From the NCBI RefSeq assembly GCF_025147465.1, contig NZ_JALXOZ010000002.1:62001-126000 (forward strand): DNA of 64,000 bases, in the 5' to 3' direction. The stretch comes from Dermabacter sp. p3-SID358 (lineage in GTDB: Bacteria; Actinomycetota; Actinomycetes; Actinomycetales; Dermabacteraceae). The position numbers were made by a program, and so were the translations under genes. The notes below the pieces were generated by a model. That model saw only the letters and a list, made by a program, of their open reading frames with translations, did not search any database and was not told where the DNA came from. Below are positions 25,445 through 34,362 of this stretch, in pieces. The first letter of the stretch is position 1. Each line of letters opens with the position of its first letter.

Positions 25445-27649
25445 TCAGCCGAGGGCAGCCCGCACCGTGCGGGCCTTCGTGAATGTTTCCTCGATCTCGG
25501 CGCCGGCATCGCTCAAGCGCGTAATCGCGCCGCCCACCCCGAATCGGGCGCCGGCCTCATCGAGCACCGCCGTGCGGATCACAATGCTGAGCGACGCCGC
25601 CCCGTTCGGCGAGATCCACCCGATCGCGCCGGAGTAGACGCCACGCGGCCCTCCCTCCAAGTCGCGAAGAAGCTGCACCGTGCGAAGTTTCGGCGCACCT
25701 GTCATCGAGCCGCCGGGAAAGGCCGCCTCGATGGCGTCGAGGGCGGTGCGGCCGGGCGCGAGTCTGCCGGTAATGGTGGAGATCATCTGGTGCACCGTGG
25801 GGAAGGATTCCACCTGGTAGATGTGCGGCACCTTCACACTGCCAGCCTCACACACGCGCGAGAGGTCGTGCCGCACGAGGTCGACGATCATGAGGTTTTC
25901 GGCTCGGTCTTTGCGGCTTGCGGCGAGCTCGGCGCGCAGCCTCGCATCCTCCTCCGGCTCAGCGGAGCGCGGTGCCGTCCCCTTGATCGGGCGCGATTCA
26001 ACCTCGCCTGTGGCGCTCACCTCGAGAAACCTCTCGGGCGATGCACTCGCGACGCTCCACTTTCCACACTGAAGAAACGCCCCGTAGGGAACGCGCGCCA
26101 CGCGGCGCAGCCGCGCGTATACGTCGAGCGGGTAGTACTCCCCCGGCACCTGCGCCTCGTTCGTGAGGCACAGCTCGTAACTTTCGCCTTCGCTAATGAG
26201 TTCCTGGCAACGGTCAATCAAATTCGCGTATTCCGCCGCGGTGTGCCGGTAGGTGGGCGCGGGTGAGGGTCCGACGCCAGCTTCTGCCTCACCGCCCTGA
26301 TCTTCCCCTTGCGCTTCTCCCGCCCCCGTGAGCACGCTGACCAGGGTTCGAGTCGTTTCAACGATCCACGAATGCTGCTCCCCCACCGTTCCGGGATGAT
26401 CCGCGCCGCCGTCGAGCTCCGCGAGCGCCACGGCCCTCCCCGTGCCGCGATCGTGGTCGATCACGAGTGCGCGCGTGAGAAACACCAGGTGAGCATCGGG
26501 TTCCATGCCCTCGCGAGACTCGCGCTCGAGGCCAAGGGTTTCGGCACCGAGCCCGTAGCCGAGGTAGCCCATGTATCCGAGGGCGAAGCCACCAAGGGTC
26601 TGCGACGCGCGCCGCCCATCCTCATCGAGCCGTACAGCGTTCAGCCTCATCCGCATCGCGCTGAAGAACCCGTCCTTTGCGGGAACGCCCTCCACGCGTT
26701 CCTCCTCCGGAACTCGATAGTCGAAAAGGTGCGCCCCTGGGCCGTCGCACGCGCCCATGATCGAGAAGCGCGAACGGCGATCCTCGCTTGCCGAGTCGAG
26801 CCACACCGCCCGTTCGTGCGCTGAAAAAAGGTTGCGATAAAGTGTTTCAGCCTCTGTGAAAACATTCGTCAACGTCACCTCGCTGCCGAGCAGCAACGTG
26901 TGGGTCGCGGGCGCAGAATCGGGTGTGGAGGCGAGCGTCGGCGCTGAAAACTCTGGGCCGACGCTCGCCGCGCAAACGTCGGACCCCACCGCCGGGGGCC
27001 GGACCGAGCCCTCCCCCGCACTGCTTTCGCACTCCGCGGCCGTGGCGCGAGGACGTTGTGCGGCCCCGCCGCCGACGGCGAGAAAGGCGCGCATGAGGTC
27101 GAGGCCGCCTTCGGTGCGAATCGACTCGGGGTGGAATTGCACGCCCCACGCGTCGTACCCGCGCAGGCGTGCTGCCTGGATGACGCCGTCGGCGGTGGTA
27201 CCGAGAACTTCCAGTTCAGGCGGGCAATCGTCGATCGCGAGAGAGTGGTAGCGCACGATGCGCAGCTCGCGCGGAAGGTGCACGAACACCGGGTCGTTCG
27301 CGGCAGCGCCCGTGAAGCGCACCTCATCCTCGAGGCCATGCATGGGCGTGGGCGCACGATCCACGCGCCCGCCGTGAGCGGCGGCCATGAACTGCAGGCC
27401 AAGGCAAATACCAAGCACGGGGATGCCCCGTTCGAGTGCTTCTCGATAAACGTCCGGGGAGCAGCCGAGGTCACCGGGGTTGTGGGGTGTGCCGGGGCCC
27501 GGGCCGATGATCACGTGGCTAATGCCGTCGAGGCTCGGGCGCGGCCCGCTCGCGAGGACAACTTCCGGCATATCGCCCGAGGCTTCGGCGACCAGGTGCG
27601 CAATGTTAAACGTGAACGAGTCGTGGTTATCAACGATCACAACGCTCAT
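25445..27649 (-). CDS. pabAB: Fused aminodeoxychorismate synthase (PabA-PabB)
   Basis: This 734-residue fusion makes 4-amino-4-deoxychorismate from chorismate and glutamine for folate synthesis. The N-terminal class I glutamine amidotransferase (1-190) has GPGTPHNPGD, nucleophile Cys82 in GICLGLQ, and HPES near 177. A polar linker (about 195-260) follows and contains VGSDVCAASVGPE, encoded by a copy of the dispersed repeat. The PabB domain ends the protein with SRPIKGTAPR, KDRAENLMIVDLVRHDL and GGSMTGAPK. The ATG at 27649 overlaps the pabC stop (ATGA). A longer frame to 27823 is antisense to pabC and was not used. Confidence 0.93.
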   Translation of the reverse strand: MSVVIVDNHDSFTFNIAHLVAEASGDMPEVVLASGPRPSLDGISHVIIGPGPGTPHNPGDLGCSPDVYREALERGIPVLGICLGLQFMAAAHGGRVDRAPTPMHGLEDEVRFTGAAANDPVFVHLPRELRIVRYHSLAIDDCPPELEVLGTTADGVIQAARLRGYDAWGVQFHPESIRTEGGLDLMRAFLAVGGGAAQRPRATAAECESSAGEGSVRPPAVGSDVCAASVGPEFSAPTLASTPDSAPATHTLLLGSEVTLTNVFTEAETLYRNLFSAHERAVWLDSASEDRRSRFSIMGACDGPGAHLFDYRVPEEERVEGVPAKDGFFSAMRMRLNAVRLDEDGRRASQTLGGFALGYMGYLGYGLGAETLGLERESREGMEPDAHLVFLTRALVIDHDRGTGRAVALAELDGGADHPGTVGEQHSWIVETTRTLVSVLTGAGEAQGEDQGGEAEAGVGPSPAPTYRHTAAEYANLIDRCQELISEGESYELCLTNEAQVPGEYYPLDVYARLRRVARVPYGAFLQCGKWSVASASPERFLEVSATGEVESRPIKGTAPRSAEPEEDARLRAELAASRKDRAENLMIVDLVRHDLSRVCEAGSVKVPHIYQVESFPTVHQMISTITGRLAPGRTALDAIEAAFPGGSMTGAPKLRTVQLLRDLEGGPRGVYSGAIGWISPNGAASLSIVIRTAVLDEAGARFGVGGAITRLSDAGAEIEETFTKARTVRAALG
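26955..26986. repeat. Dispersed palindrome copy in the PabA-PabB linker
   Basis: GGGCCGACG (26955-26963) and CGTCGGACCC (26977-26986) form arms with one base missing on the left, around CTCGCCGCGCAAA. It encodes part of VGSDVCAASVGPE on the minus strand, similar to VGSDARSATVGPE in the MFS linker. Confidence 0.75.
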
Positions 27650-28485
27650 GCGAAACACTCCCGGAGAGGCTCGGCGCGCTCCCACAGCGCATCCTGGAAG
27701 TCTCGCGCGGCGGGGGCGAAGGGGCCGCGGGGAAGGGCGTACGTGTCGGCAATGTGCGGGGCAGGCAGGTCCGTCAGTCCGACGGTTGCCTCGCGCACAC
27801 CGTGCAGGGAACTGAGCAGCCACACGGCGTCAGCTTCGAGGAGGCGCTGTTTGGTGAGGGGCGCCGCGAGGGTTTCGTGACCGCGCTCGCGCGCGATCGT
27901 CACGATCATGCGTTCGGTGATGCTCGGCAGGCGGTCGGTATCGATGCTCGTGACGAGCACGCCGTTCGACCACAGGACGACGCTCCCGTAGACAGTTTCG
28001 CTGTAGTGGATCTGAGGGGCGAGAGGGTGCGAGGTGCCGTCGGACTTGCCTGCGCTGCTCACTCCCACTGAGCGTGTGCGAAGGAGGGCATCGTTCGCGC
28101 CGTTGCCCACGGCCCATTGCCGCACGCACTCTTGCCACGCGAAATCGGGGCCCTTGAGGCGCGGATGGGTGCGCTCGTCGCTGCCGGGGTAGGCGATCAG
28201 GTGCGCGGTGGTCTCCAGGCGCTGCTCCGGGATGGGCCGCGCGTTGACGTCGGATTGGAGCGCGCCGCCAACCTGCTCGAGGGTGAGTTTTGGGAAAAAC
28301 AGGCCTGCCTCTCCCCCGAGTGTGTGCGCGGCTCGTTCGTAGAGCGCCGCCACGGCGTCGTCGATCGCGCCCGGGCCCACCTCGGCGCCCCACAACTCGT
28401 GCGCCGACTCGCGCATGCGGTCCCGGTGCAGATCCGGGGCTACCGCGCGGCCGTCCCTCACGAGGAAGGAATCAACGAGTGGCAC
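27646..28485 (-). CDS. pabC: Aminotransferase class IV, probable 4-amino-4-deoxychorismate lyase
   Basis: This is a 279-residue fold-type IV PLP enzyme, which in this context releases pyruvate from aminodeoxychorismate to give p-aminobenzoate. Recognisable are VDSFLVRDGRAVAPDLHRDRM at the N-terminus, the presumed PLP lysine in HPRLKGPDF, and VLWSNGVLVTSIDTDRLPSITERM (the E..x.NVF/P-x-x-x-G-I-x-R region, somewhat diverged). Its stop codon overlaps the pabAB start, which supports the assignment over a branched-chain transaminase. The ribosome site before 28485 is AAGGAG. Confidence 0.85.
   Translation of the reverse strand: MPLVDSFLVRDGRAVAPDLHRDRMRESAHELWGAEVGPGAIDDAVAALYERAAHTLGGEAGLFFPKLTLEQVGGALQSDVNARPIPEQRLETTAHLIAYPGSDERTHPRLKGPDFAWQECVRQWAVGNGANDALLRTRSVGVSSAGKSDGTSHPLAPQIHYSETVYGSVVLWSNGVLVTSIDTDRLPSITERMIVTIARERGHETLAAPLTKQRLLEADAVWLLSSLHGVREATVGLTDLPAPHIADTYALPRGPFAPAARDFQDALWERAEPLRECFA
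27778..27790 (+). repeat. Dispersed-repeat 13-mer within pabC
   Basis: Exact TCCGACGGTTGCC. On the minus strand it encodes ATVG (GCA ACC GTC GGA). No right arm. Confidence 0.75.
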
Positions 28486-28598
28486 GGCAGGGCTCCTTCA
28501 CAGTGATCGCGCGGGCAGGTGGGCAAGGGGGACAGCGGTATTGTTGCTGGCTGCAGTGATAAAGGTACACCCGCCCGCGCGTGTGCCACGACGGCGCG

Positions 28599-28877
28599 CT
28601 ACTCCTCCTTCTGGGCCTGTGCTCCCTGGGGGTACTCGGTGCGCAGCCAGGCCATGAACCCCTGGGCGACACTCGCGCCGTACGGATCGTGGACGATGCC
28701 GTGATCGATTTCCTCGGCAACGATCGCCTGGGCCAGATGGTAATGCTCGCGAACAACTCCGTAATCCATGTCTTCTCTTTCGGCGATCTCTTCCTCCCCG
28801 ACGAGGCAGTGCTCCCGGATGGCCGAGAGCACGCGCATGAAGTCGTCGTTGTCGCGGAGGTGGTCGTAATCAATCAT
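28599..28877 (-). CDS. Small hypothetical protein
   Basis: This is a 92-residue acidic soluble protein (MIDYDHLRDNDDFMRVLSAI...), with no family I recognise. It has predicted helices (FMRVLSAIREHCLVGEEEIAERED, EHYHLAQAIVAEEIDHGI) and a C-terminal VAQGFMAWLRTEYPQG. An AGAGGG site precedes the ATG by eight bases, and base composition matches the neighbours, so it is likely real. It follows the pab genes' promoter side on the same strand but is separated from them by more than 110 bp. Confidence 0.6.
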   Translation of the reverse strand: MIDYDHLRDNDDFMRVLSAIREHCLVGEEEIAEREDMDYGVVREHYHLAQAIVAEEIDHGIVHDPYGASVAQGFMAWLRTEYPQGAQAQKEE

Positions 28878-29007
28878 TGAGGTTCCCTCTCAGTCGTCAC
28901 CATATGTGGTCTAGATAACAATAAAAAATACTTCGTGGGGCGCAACCCCTTTCGCGAATCTGTTGACCCTCGCCGCACCCACGGAAAGTGACGACAGCGA
29001 CTGACGT

Positions 29008-29037
29008 TACGATCACTTTTCGAAGAAAGTGATCGTA
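29008..29037. promoter_or_regulatory. 12-bp-arm inverted repeat, operator-like
   Basis: TACGATCACTTT and AAAGTGATCGTA are perfect arms separated by TCGAAG. They lie 12 bases before the ATG at 29050 that opens the Fic-type remnant. A long symmetric site this close to a start suggests autorepression by a helix-turn-helix protein, now orphaned. The remainder of 28878-29007 is AT-rich (AATAAAAAATAC) and shows nothing else. Confidence 0.6.
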
Positions 29038-29049
29038 AGGGTGGTCACG

Positions 29050-29378
29050 ATGAGCAGTTCCTTGGCTGTGCCAGCCGTTGAGCGTGTACCCGAGAGATGG
29101 GAAGTTCCCCACGGCGCGACCTGGCGTCGCGCCCGTGAGCGCGGCACTCATACGCCTACGCACTCGTCCAGGTTCTTGTGGGGCAGCCCGTAGTCAACAC
29201 AGTTTTCGTGCGCAAAGAGCTCGGCGTCAACACCTCCGTTGCACAGCGAGCGATCACGACACTCACTGAGCTCGACATTCTTACTGAACGCACGGGGCGC
29301 AAGCGGGGGCGCGTGTGGCACTGCACGGCCATCATCGACGCTCTCGAGGACTACGAGGAGCATTCACGCCGGGCTTGA
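29050..29378 (+). pseudogene. Remnant of a Fic-family (or similar HTH-tailed) protein
   Basis: Two incompatible frames remain. 29050 onward opens with MSSSLAVPAVERVPERWEVP and loses frame. The frame ending at 29378 encodes a winged-helix tail (VVNTVFVRKELGVNTSVAQRAITTLTELDILTERTGRKRGRVWHC..IIDALEDYE), which closely resembles the C-terminal domain of actinobacterial Fic/DOC proteins. The HPFxxGNGR Fic core is absent, so the centre has been deleted. The family call is by pattern only; another HTH protein is possible for the tail. Confidence 0.6.
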
Positions 29379-29491
29379 GCAACTTCGTTGTCTTCCACGA
29401 TTCGGCGCCTCCCCGAGTGGCGCGCGCACCGGCGGGCACAGAAAACGGGCGACCCGGTCGAAATGACCAAGCCGCCCGTTGCTTCGTCGAG

Positions 29492-29564
29492 TGGGCCCTG
29501 CGGGGATCGAACCCGCGACCCGCGGATTAAAAGTCCGATGCTCTGCCAACTGAGCTAAAGGCCC
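29492..29564 (-). tRNA. tRNA-Lys (TTT anticodon)
   Basis: On the minus strand the acceptor GGGCCTT pairs with AGGGCCC (one G-T), with discriminator A. The anticodon loop CTTTTAA carries TTT, and the T arm is CGGGTTCGATCCCCG. CCA is not encoded. Recombinase and restriction genes nearby make it a candidate former integration site. Confidence 0.97.
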
Positions 29565-29774
29565 CTGTTACTCGAACTACCACAGTTTAGCGGCCCCGCG
29601 CCTCGCCTCCAAGTTCGCGGGGTGCAGCTCACGCGCGAACACGGCGAGAATCAGGGAAAAATGTGAGCCCCGACCTGGCGGGGTCAAGAATGTGTCAGGA
29701 AAAAACGGCGCCGCGGTCGCGAGCGGACTCGCGTAAGGCGTGAGCGACACCCTCACTGCCGACGACAACCCGAT

Positions 29775-30185
29775 CGCGGCGCCGATGACTACGTGACCAA
29801 ACCCTTCGCGCTCGGGGAGCTCCTTGCGCGTTTGCGCGCCAACCTCCGGCGGCGAACGTCGGGCTCCCCCTCCCCCGTCGTGACCACCGCCGATGGGCGC
29901 CTCACGATCGACCTCGCCGCGAAAACCGCGACCGTGAACGGCAGGCCTGCGCGCCTCACCCCGCACGAGTGGGGCATCGTGAGCTACCTCGTGAGCCACC
30001 CCAATCAGTTCGTACGCAAGGACGAGCTGCTTGAGAGCGTGTGGGGCCCCGAATACACGAACGAGGCCGGCTACGTGCGGGTCTACATGTCGCAGATCCA
30101 CCAGAAACTCGAGGAGGATTCCTCCGCCCCGCGCTGCTTCCTCACCGAGCCGGGCCTCGGCCACCGGTTCGTGCTTGGCGGCTAG
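29775..30185 (+). pseudogene. C-terminal fragment of a KdpE/OmpR-type response regulator
   Basis: The frame opens in the middle of a receiver domain at RGADDYVTKPFALGELLARLRANLRR, the segment holding the conserved receiver Lys. It continues through a complete winged-helix domain (LTPHEWGIVSYLVSHPNQFVRKDELLESVWGPEYTNEAGYVRVYMSQIHQKLE) ending FLTEPGLGHRFVLGG. The phospho-acceptor half is missing. A GTG at 29793 could start a 130-residue product, but without the receiver this is best read as a decayed KdpE. No kdpD or kdpFABC genes are present. Positions 29565-29774 hold nothing recognisable. Confidence 0.75.
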
Positions 30186-30251
30186 CGTTAGCGTGGCAGG
30201 TAGGCGCTGCGCTGCCTCGTCCAGGTGACGAGGAGGCGTTCGCGGGCGCGG

Positions 30252-30452
30252 GAAGACAAAGTTGAACTGATCCTCACCAAGTCGGTGTCGTGATTCGCTC
30301 GCAACACTATCGGTCAGCTCGAAACCGTTCGCGAGCTGAAAGAGCTCGGGGTGGAGATGCGATTCGACCAAGAGAACATCTCCTCAATCAGCGCTGGCAT
30401 AGAACTCGTGCTCACACTGCCGGTGTCTTTCGCGCAGGCAGAATCGGAGTAG
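30252..30452 (+). pseudogene. Serine recombinase (resolvase/integrase) remnant with an in-frame stop
   Basis: The frame reads EDKVELILTKSVS, then TGA, then FARNTIGQLETVRELKELGVEMRFDQENISS...LTLPVSFAQAESE. This is a core stretch of the large serine recombinase catalytic domain (family pattern LILTKSISRFARNT..VR.LKELGV.V.FE.ENI). The Ser-Arg of SRFARN is replaced by a stop, and both ends of the protein are missing. It marks an old mobile element beside tRNA-Lys. Confidence 0.85.
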
Positions 30453-30803
30453 AGCAGCCAAAACGTGCCGTGGTGCATTTGGAAAGGCTTCAAAAAGGCA
30501 AAGCGCACCGCTTCCACTTGTACGGGTACACCGACTCCGCTGACGGCACTTACATGCAGAACATCGCTGATAGCAGGATTCAACATTTGGCCGATAACAA
30601 GATGCCCGGCGAATGGGCCCGTCACATCCTGAAGAACCCGCACTACCCCGGCGACTTCTTATAAGGCCCCGTCGAAGTCGACGGCAATGTCACCGTTCAA
30701 TTCCTCGACAGCAGCACCCAAGTAGTCGCCATCAAACAGTAGCCCAGTATCGACATCTAAGCGCCTGCCAGATTCTGGTGGGCGCTTGCGTATTCTTGGA
30801 ACA
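30453..30803. other. Decayed intergenic stretch
   Basis: No intact gene. A frame ending at 30664 contains YGYTDSADGTYMQNIADSRIQ but has no upstream protein. VEVDGNVTVQFLDSSTQVVAI at about 30670-30740 resembles the C-terminal end of large serine recombinases, so this may be more debris of the same element. Confidence 0.4.
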
Positions 30804-31265
30804 GTGGATCTAGTGCAACTGAGAGTTCTTCAGCAAGTGGAGGACTACGTGACGCCGTTCCAGGTGGTCGAGGGATTCAATGACCGCTGGTGGCACCGCA
30901 TGGCTGGACCAGTCGGCGACGACACCCTGGGTGGCAAAGAGTACATCCAGTTTCTTGCCGATAGTGTGGAAGTCGGGCGCGCTGAGGTAACAGATTGGCC
31001 GCTCTCCGATAGCTATATCGGAGTTGACTCGACAGTGCCAACCAAAGAGATCTGGTTCTTTGAAATCCGCCATGACCTTCGCCGACAGCACTACGGGGCT
31101 GAGTTTGCAAGGCATCTGATCAGCCACTACGCAGGTTACCCCTTGATCGCTTTCTCCGAAGGCGCTGACGAGTTTTGGGCAGGAATTGGCTGGCACTATT
31201 ACCCGCGTAAAGACGGGGGTCCCCATTACCGCAAGCTCTTCGTTTCCCAGAAGATTCGCCCATGA
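30804..31265 (+). CDS. Hypothetical protein, possibly GNAT-like
   Basis: This is a 153-residue soluble protein. The run EIWFFEIRHDLRRQHYGAEFARHLISHYAGYPLIAFSEG..FWAGIGWHYY has the strand, R-R-x-x-x-G-x-x-x-A-x-x-L helix, strand order of a GCN5-type acetyltransferase acetyl-CoA site. The Q/R-x-x-G-x-G/A signature is weak. The GTG at 30804 has TATTCT ending seven bases before it, consistent with a leaderless transcript. A TTG at 30786 is the alternative. It is more AT-rich than the core genome and lies in the accessory island. Confidence 0.55.
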   Translation: MDLVQLRVLQQVEDYVTPFQVVEGFNDRWWHRMAGPVGDDTLGGKEYIQFLADSVEVGRAEVTDWPLSDSYIGVDSTVPTKEIWFFEIRHDLRRQHYGAEFARHLISHYAGYPLIAFSEGADEFWAGIGWHYYPRKDGGPHYRKLFVSQKIRP

Positions 31266-31803
31266 CCTTTACCCGCTAGGAGTGAACCAGTCAGGCGGCT
31301 AAATCGTAGTTCGCGCGCGTTTGTATCCAGCGTGGTATGAAAGTTTCGCACAACCGCTCACGATGGACACGAGACCCCAGTGCGAAGTGGTGTTGTCGAA
31401 CAGCGCCGATACTCGCTATGACCAGCAATTTTGCGCCGGATAAGCAGACCGAGAACTGAGTTGCCGTGCTAGCGAGAGCGCTCCCTCGCAAGGTTCAGAG
31501 TTGCCTTTGAACCAGAGTGAACCAGTCCGGGTCTCGCGCGCAACGATGCTCTCGCGTAGTGTGACGACGTACTTTTCTGTGTAGGCTCCGAGAGGACCTG
31601 CCCGAGTGCGCGACATCGCATGCTAGTTCTCCTGATCAGAGCGTGTATGGACACCACCCAATGATTATGAGGTCCCCGTGTTGCAGTTCGATTTGCTGCA
31701 GACGGTTAAACGGAACGATGAAGTACCGGTAGGCGCATGGGTATTGCACTCGCGGTTGCGGCTTCACCGAACATTTTTGAGCTGTGGGTCCGCCGTCATA
31801 GGG
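31266..31803. other. Gene-poor stretch between the GNAT-like gene and the restriction genes
   Basis: No frame shows family resemblance. The 12-mer AGTGAACCAGTC occurs twice (about 31280 and 31517). Short frames on the minus strand (for example one ending at 31291) may be transposase debris but could not be assigned. Confidence 0.4.
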
Positions 31804-34362
31804 CTACTGGTAGTCATCGGCGAGGTCGGAAGTGTAGAGCGACTTCGAATCGTTCGCTTGAGCGATCGCCTCGCGGACTGAGGGGCGCCCGATGTCGAGG
31901 ACGCGAAGCTTCCCACCAACCTCGGCCACTGACTCGATGCGTCGGAATTCAGAACCGTAGTTCTCGGCGAACTGCGCGAGACCCTTGAGCTTCGGTAGAG
32001 CATCGGACAGGTGGGTGCCGTGGGGGTCGACGATGTCGACGACAATGCCACGGTCAGTTTCCGAGAAGAACAGGAAGTCCGGGCGGAGCGCCTTCCACGA
32101 GTGGTTGTCCTCGTAGGCAATTGCGAGGGACTCCTTCACAGGACGGTCAGGGTTGCGGTACCAGCCAATAAAACCGGCGCGGTCCCCCTCGGCTGCCAGC
32201 ACCTTCTGTTCCCAGTCGTTGAGGTCTAGCGGATAAGTCCCATCCTCGGATGTGAGCAGGTGCGTCCTGCTGACAGGCAGGTCCCGCTCGGTACCGTCAG
32301 CGTCGCGTTCTTTGGTCTCAGCCTGCGCTTTCTGAGGAACTGTGAGCACAATGCGGTCTGGCGAGAGTGACATGCCTTCGAGCCGGTCATATTCGGCTTG
32401 CTGTTCGTCGGTGAGGTTTTTGCGTTCCACGCGCGTGTCGGTCAGCCATTTCCGGGCTATGCCGTCAGCTTCTTCTTCAATTGCTGTGACAATGTCGGGC
32501 ACGAGGCCAAGCGCGGAGACGGTGATCTGTGCTTCGAGCAGATCGTCTTCATCGTCACCTGGCGCGAGGTGCTGCACGTAGGCACCAGCCAGCGCCGGTG
32601 AAAGGAGGCGAGCCGCGGCACGATAAGAGTCGTCCAGGGCTCGTAGATCGACAGCGGTGTCGAAGCTGGTGGATGTCCAATCACCACCACCAATCTTCCG
32701 ACGCAATTCCTCTCCGGACATGGTTTCCACGTCACGGCGCGCTTTGGCAACCTGATCCTTGAACTGAACCACACGCCCATCGAGCGCCGAACAAAGCAGG
32801 TTCTCGGCTTCGGCGACGGGGTTCTCCCGGATCTTGTCCTTCGCCAGCGTTGCCGCGAGCGCGGTGAGGCGCTTGATGGGCTTTACCTTGCCCTTAGGGA
32901 TCGTGAACGTTGGTAGCGAGGCGAACTTGCCCCACACCTCATCCGGGATCGCCGGGTTCGCTCTAAGATCGACAGGCTCGAACAGGACGCGACGGCCTTC
33001 CCCACCACCCGTATCGGAGTCCTTACCCGTGGCACCGCTCATGAGCATTTCTGCCACGTTCATGGCGGTCTGTTTGTCGAAAAATGGCAGCAGGCAGTCC
33101 ACTGAGTTCAGCAGTTCATTGCCAGGAATCCGGCGCGCGAGCGGAGTGCGAATCATGCGCCCAAGCAACTGGGTGATGTGCGTGGGGTCCGATGCCGGGC
33201 GGAACGAGACCAGTACCTCGGCACGTGGGCAGTCCCAGCCCGTCGAGATCGCGGTCTTGGCAAGTAGCACACGACACCAGGTCTGGTCTTGGACGCGCTG
33301 CGGCTCGAGGTAGGGCACCTTATAACCGGCGACGCTGAGGTCTTGGTGCTCGCCGAACACATTTGCCACACTATCCTCGGGCAGTTCCGGCCAGGCTTTG
33401 AAAATCGTGGTCAGCGTTCGTGACAAGTCTTCGTCAGTGGGTTTGTCACCGAGTTGTACGACAAGTAGAGGCTCGACTGGCTCCAAATCCCCCTGAGCGT
33501 CAGCGTATGCACGCCAGGCCTTGCTGGATGCGCGGAGCTTTTCGACAGCGCGGGTGAGCAGCACAGTATCAAAGGTGCCGGATTCAGCAGGGATCGACAG
33601 CACAATGTCGTCCTTCAACAAACCGGACGCCTGCACGAGGGCGGAGTCAACCTCCACTGAGGGGAGGGCAATTCGGTTCTGCGCGCCCTTCATCGCCTCT
33701 TCAAACCGCTCCACAGTTGCGGAAATACCGAGAACGATCGGGATCGCAGGGGTCTTGCCGTGGCCATTGATAAGACGCTGGACGATCGTGGTGCGGTCCT
33801 TTACCGGCTGCATTCCACGGTGTGCCTCGTCAAGCACCATGTACAACGTGAGGTCCTCGTGGTTGATCGTGTTGGCAAGCACGTCGTAGATGCTGGTCTG
33901 CAACAGGTCCGGAGTAAGGGTGTCGATTCCCTCGCCGTCGTCCACATGGCGATCAGCGCGTACCAATCGGGAGTTTTTCGACAGCTTTTGCGTGTTAAGA
34001 AAGTACACATTGCCAGGTTTGAGCGACGTCTCCGAAAACGAAGACTCAATCACACGCAGGCGTGACGCCAGCTCAGAAGATGCTGCCTGGATACGAGCGC
34101 GTGACTGCTCGTTGAGTGCGGGATCGTCGGAGAACCACAGCACCACCGCGCCCGGATCGGGCGGGAAGTCAAACTCGTCAGAACCGAAGAACAACGCCTC
34201 GATAACGCCAGCGGCCATCACGGTCTTACCGGCCCCCGTCGCAGCAGACAGGGAAAACTGGGACACATCGCCATATCGAATGTGCATATCGCGGGCACGC
34301 GAGAGATTCCCGAGCACCTTGTCGACGGCGTCGGCCTGGTAGTCCTTGAGTGAGTAACGCAT
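31804..34362 (-). CDS. Type III restriction enzyme Res subunit (helicase-nuclease)
   Basis: This is an 852-residue DNA translocase/endonuclease of the type III restriction family. The superfamily 2 helicase motifs are Walker A ATGAGKT (41-47), DEAH at 178-181 (LDEAHRGM), ISATV (motif III) and a C-terminal helicase block with GWDCPRAEVLVSFR and QLLGRMIRTP. The C-terminal nuclease region (LRPDFLFFSETDRGIVVDIVDPHGTHLSDALPKLKGLAQF) supplies the PD...D acidic residues. It starts at an ATG overlapping the mod stop codon (ATGA), so the subunits are coupled. It cuts DNA when two unmodified sites are head to head. Appears intact. Confidence 0.92.
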   Translation of the reverse strand: MRYSLKDYQADAVDKVLGNLSRARDMHIRYGDVSQFSLSAATGAGKTVMAAGVIEALFFGSDEFDFPPDPGAVVLWFSDDPALNEQSRARIQAASSELASRLRVIESSFSETSLKPGNVYFLNTQKLSKNSRLVRADRHVDDGEGIDTLTPDLLQTSIYDVLANTINHEDLTLYMVLDEAHRGMQPVKDRTTIVQRLINGHGKTPAIPIVLGISATVERFEEAMKGAQNRIALPSVEVDSALVQASGLLKDDIVLSIPAESGTFDTVLLTRAVEKLRASSKAWRAYADAQGDLEPVEPLLVVQLGDKPTDEDLSRTLTTIFKAWPELPEDSVANVFGEHQDLSVAGYKVPYLEPQRVQDQTWCRVLLAKTAISTGWDCPRAEVLVSFRPASDPTHITQLLGRMIRTPLARRIPGNELLNSVDCLLPFFDKQTAMNVAEMLMSGATGKDSDTGGGEGRRVLFEPVDLRANPAIPDEVWGKFASLPTFTIPKGKVKPIKRLTALAATLAKDKIRENPVAEAENLLCSALDGRVVQFKDQVAKARRDVETMSGEELRRKIGGGDWTSTSFDTAVDLRALDDSYRAAARLLSPALAGAYVQHLAPGDDEDDLLEAQITVSALGLVPDIVTAIEEEADGIARKWLTDTRVERKNLTDEQQAEYDRLEGMSLSPDRIVLTVPQKAQAETKERDADGTERDLPVSRTHLLTSEDGTYPLDLNDWEQKVLAAEGDRAGFIGWYRNPDRPVKESLAIAYEDNHSWKALRPDFLFFSETDRGIVVDIVDPHGTHLSDALPKLKGLAQFAENYGSEFRRIESVAEVGGKLRVLDIGRPSVREAIAQANDSKSLYTSDLADDYQ

